From contig CAIZMV010000169.1 in assembly GCA_903934195.1 (NCBI GenBank), positions 1-6,568 on the forward strand: a stretch of 6,568 bases of DNA, written 5' to 3'. The notes under the pieces are model-generated. The model ran no database searches and had not been told where the DNA came from. It worked only from the letters and a program-made list of their open reading frames with translations. This stretch comes from an uncultured Acidimicrobiaceae bacterium. Lineage in GTDB: Bacteria > Actinomycetota > Acidimicrobiia > Acidimicrobiales > Ilumatobacteraceae. Shown piece after piece: positions 5,900-6,568 of the stretch; position 1 is the stretch's first letter, and every line of letters starts with the position of its first letter. The position numbers were made by a program, and so were the translations under genes.

Positions 5900-6568
5900 T
5901 TACAACAGCTCGAGGAGCGAAGTAATCCTGCGACACGTCACAAGGTCTGCAGCATCGTTGTACGGGTCAACCAGAATCGGGATCAGTCCTGCTGCAGTTG
6001 CACCGCCGACGTCCATAACAACGCTGTCACCGACGTATGCAATTCGTGACCGATCGATATCCGTAAAGAACGGCAACGCGAAATCAAAAATGTGTGGGTC
6101 TGGTTTAGCAACTCCGACAACATGACTATCGACAATGCATCGAACACTTGCTAACGGGCCATCGCCCACTTGACAGATGCCACTTCGACCAAGGATTTCT
6201 TCTATCTGTCCACTTGCGTTACTCACAACACCAATTGGGACTCCTGCGGCATTGAGCCCACGAAGAGTTTCGGCGGAACCAGCAAGTGGCGCACGCCATA
6301 AGTGGGCGTGACGAGTTCGAGACAACACAAAGGTTGCTTCTTCTCGATTATGTTCTGGTACTCCCACCAACTGCACATACGCAGTGTTGTAGTGCGACCA
6401 ATCATCTTCACCAGAGCCTTGTCGAGACTTAGCCGCCATCGCGCCGTAGTGGGCACGAACATATGCGTCTTGGTCAGAGGTGGCTCCGTAATAGGCCAGC
6501 GTGGGTGCCAATACAGCTGGGTCTGGAATGAGAAATACTCCCCCAGCATCAAAAAGAATTGCGTCGTA
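5900..6568 (-). CDS. HAD-superfamily hydrolase, 5'-truncated
   Basis: The frame is open to the right edge, giving 222 visible residues; because the nucleophile is already at visible residue 7, only a few N-terminal residues should be missing. HAD motif I is FDAGGV (Asp7), motif II VVSNASG (Ser116), motif III Lys155 in GVAKPDP, and motif IV YVGDSVVMDV (Asp181, Asp186). A helical cap lies between motifs I and II (about residues 20-85), as in subfamily IA phosphatases and dehalogenase-like enzymes. The usual second Asp of motif I (DxD) is Gly9, a change also seen in YihX-type phosphatases (DLGNV), so activity is plausible. A TTG at 6511 could be read as a start but would remove motif I, so it is not the true start. 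The substrate is unknown; a small phosphorylated metabolite is likely for the family. Its TAA (5902-5900) directly abuts the stop of the convergent Mcd-like gene. Confidence 0.88.
   Translation of the reverse strand, partial: YDAILFDAGGVFLIPDPAVLAPTLAYYGATSDQDAYVRAHYGAMAAKSRQGSGEDDWSHYNTAYVQLVGVPEHNREEATFVLSRTRHAHLWRAPLAGSAETLRGLNAAGVPIGVVSNASGQIEEILGRSGICQVGDGPLASVRCIVDSHVVGVAKPDPHIFDFALPFFTDIDRSRIAYVGDSVVMDVGGATAAGLIPILVDPYNDAADLVTCRRITSLLELL

Noticed and set aside
5908..5918. GCTC-GAG-GAGC hairpin near the convergent stop codons, considered as a terminator.
   Set aside because: The stem is only 4 bp with a 3-nt loop and no T run on either strand; it lies inside HAD coding sequence.
6509..6511. 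TTG as the start of the HAD gene.
   Set aside because: It would delete motif I (FDAGGV), which is encoded in frame just upstream, so the true start is beyond the right edge.
1..6568. A new defence, mobile or CRISPR-type system, or structured RNA.
   Set aside because: Essentially all sequence is accounted for by recognisable housekeeping or metabolic genes, and I see no repeat array, transposase, integrase, nuclease/toxin pair, tRNA or rRNA.

Overview
The window is a gene-dense bacterial chromosomal segment, most likely from an uncultured actinobacterium of moderate GC (about 50% by eye). An Acidimicrobiia-like lineage is a guess from mixed signals. The signals are an actinobacterial-type short MutY (LGYPRR motif, DRQxRG tail, no classical MutT-like domain), a MaoC protein closely resembling the one I recall from Streptomyces ethylmalonyl-CoA gene clusters, TANNNT-type -10 boxes set 6-7 nt before start codons with poor Shine-Dalgarno sequences, and almost no intergenic DNA. 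I see no mobile element, CRISPR array, tRNA or rRNA.

Layout, left to right. (1) The C-terminal two thirds of an epoxide-hydrolase-like alpha/beta hydrolase on the + strand (2-607, cut by the left edge). (2) A tightly packed four-gene block on the - strand, transcribed from 4218 down to 594: a cytoplasmic serine hydrolase of the beta-lactamase/EstB/NylB type, a YbhN/LPG-synthase-TM family membrane protein, a MaoC hot-dog hydratase (probable mesaconyl-CoA hydratase) and the adenine DNA glycosylase MutY. Its junctions are an 8-bp overlap, a 10-bp gap and a 13-bp overlap. (3) A 79-bp divergent promoter region, the only real intergenic space. (4) A 533-residue acyl-CoA dehydrogenase on the + strand with the roughly 130-residue N-terminal extension typical of (2S)-methylsuccinyl-CoA dehydrogenase (Mcd). 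(5) A HAD-family hydrolase on the - strand whose stop codon directly abuts the Mcd stop and whose 5' end runs off the right edge.

How they fit together: Mcd makes mesaconyl-C1-CoA from (2S)-methylsuccinyl-CoA, and mesaconyl-CoA hydratase acts on that product, so two consecutive steps of the ethylmalonyl-CoA pathway for acetyl-CoA assimilation appear within 4.5 kb. The other pathway genes (ccr, epi, ecm, mcl) are not in the window. The remaining genes are DNA repair (MutY), envelope or lipid-related (YbhN-like) and broad-specificity hydrolases with no evident link to that pathway. I found no convincing evidence of a wholly new system. The most useful observations are the split Mcd/Mch pair, the possible paired leaderless promoters, an in-frame 12-bp tandem duplication in the serine hydrolase, and the extreme packing of convergent genes.
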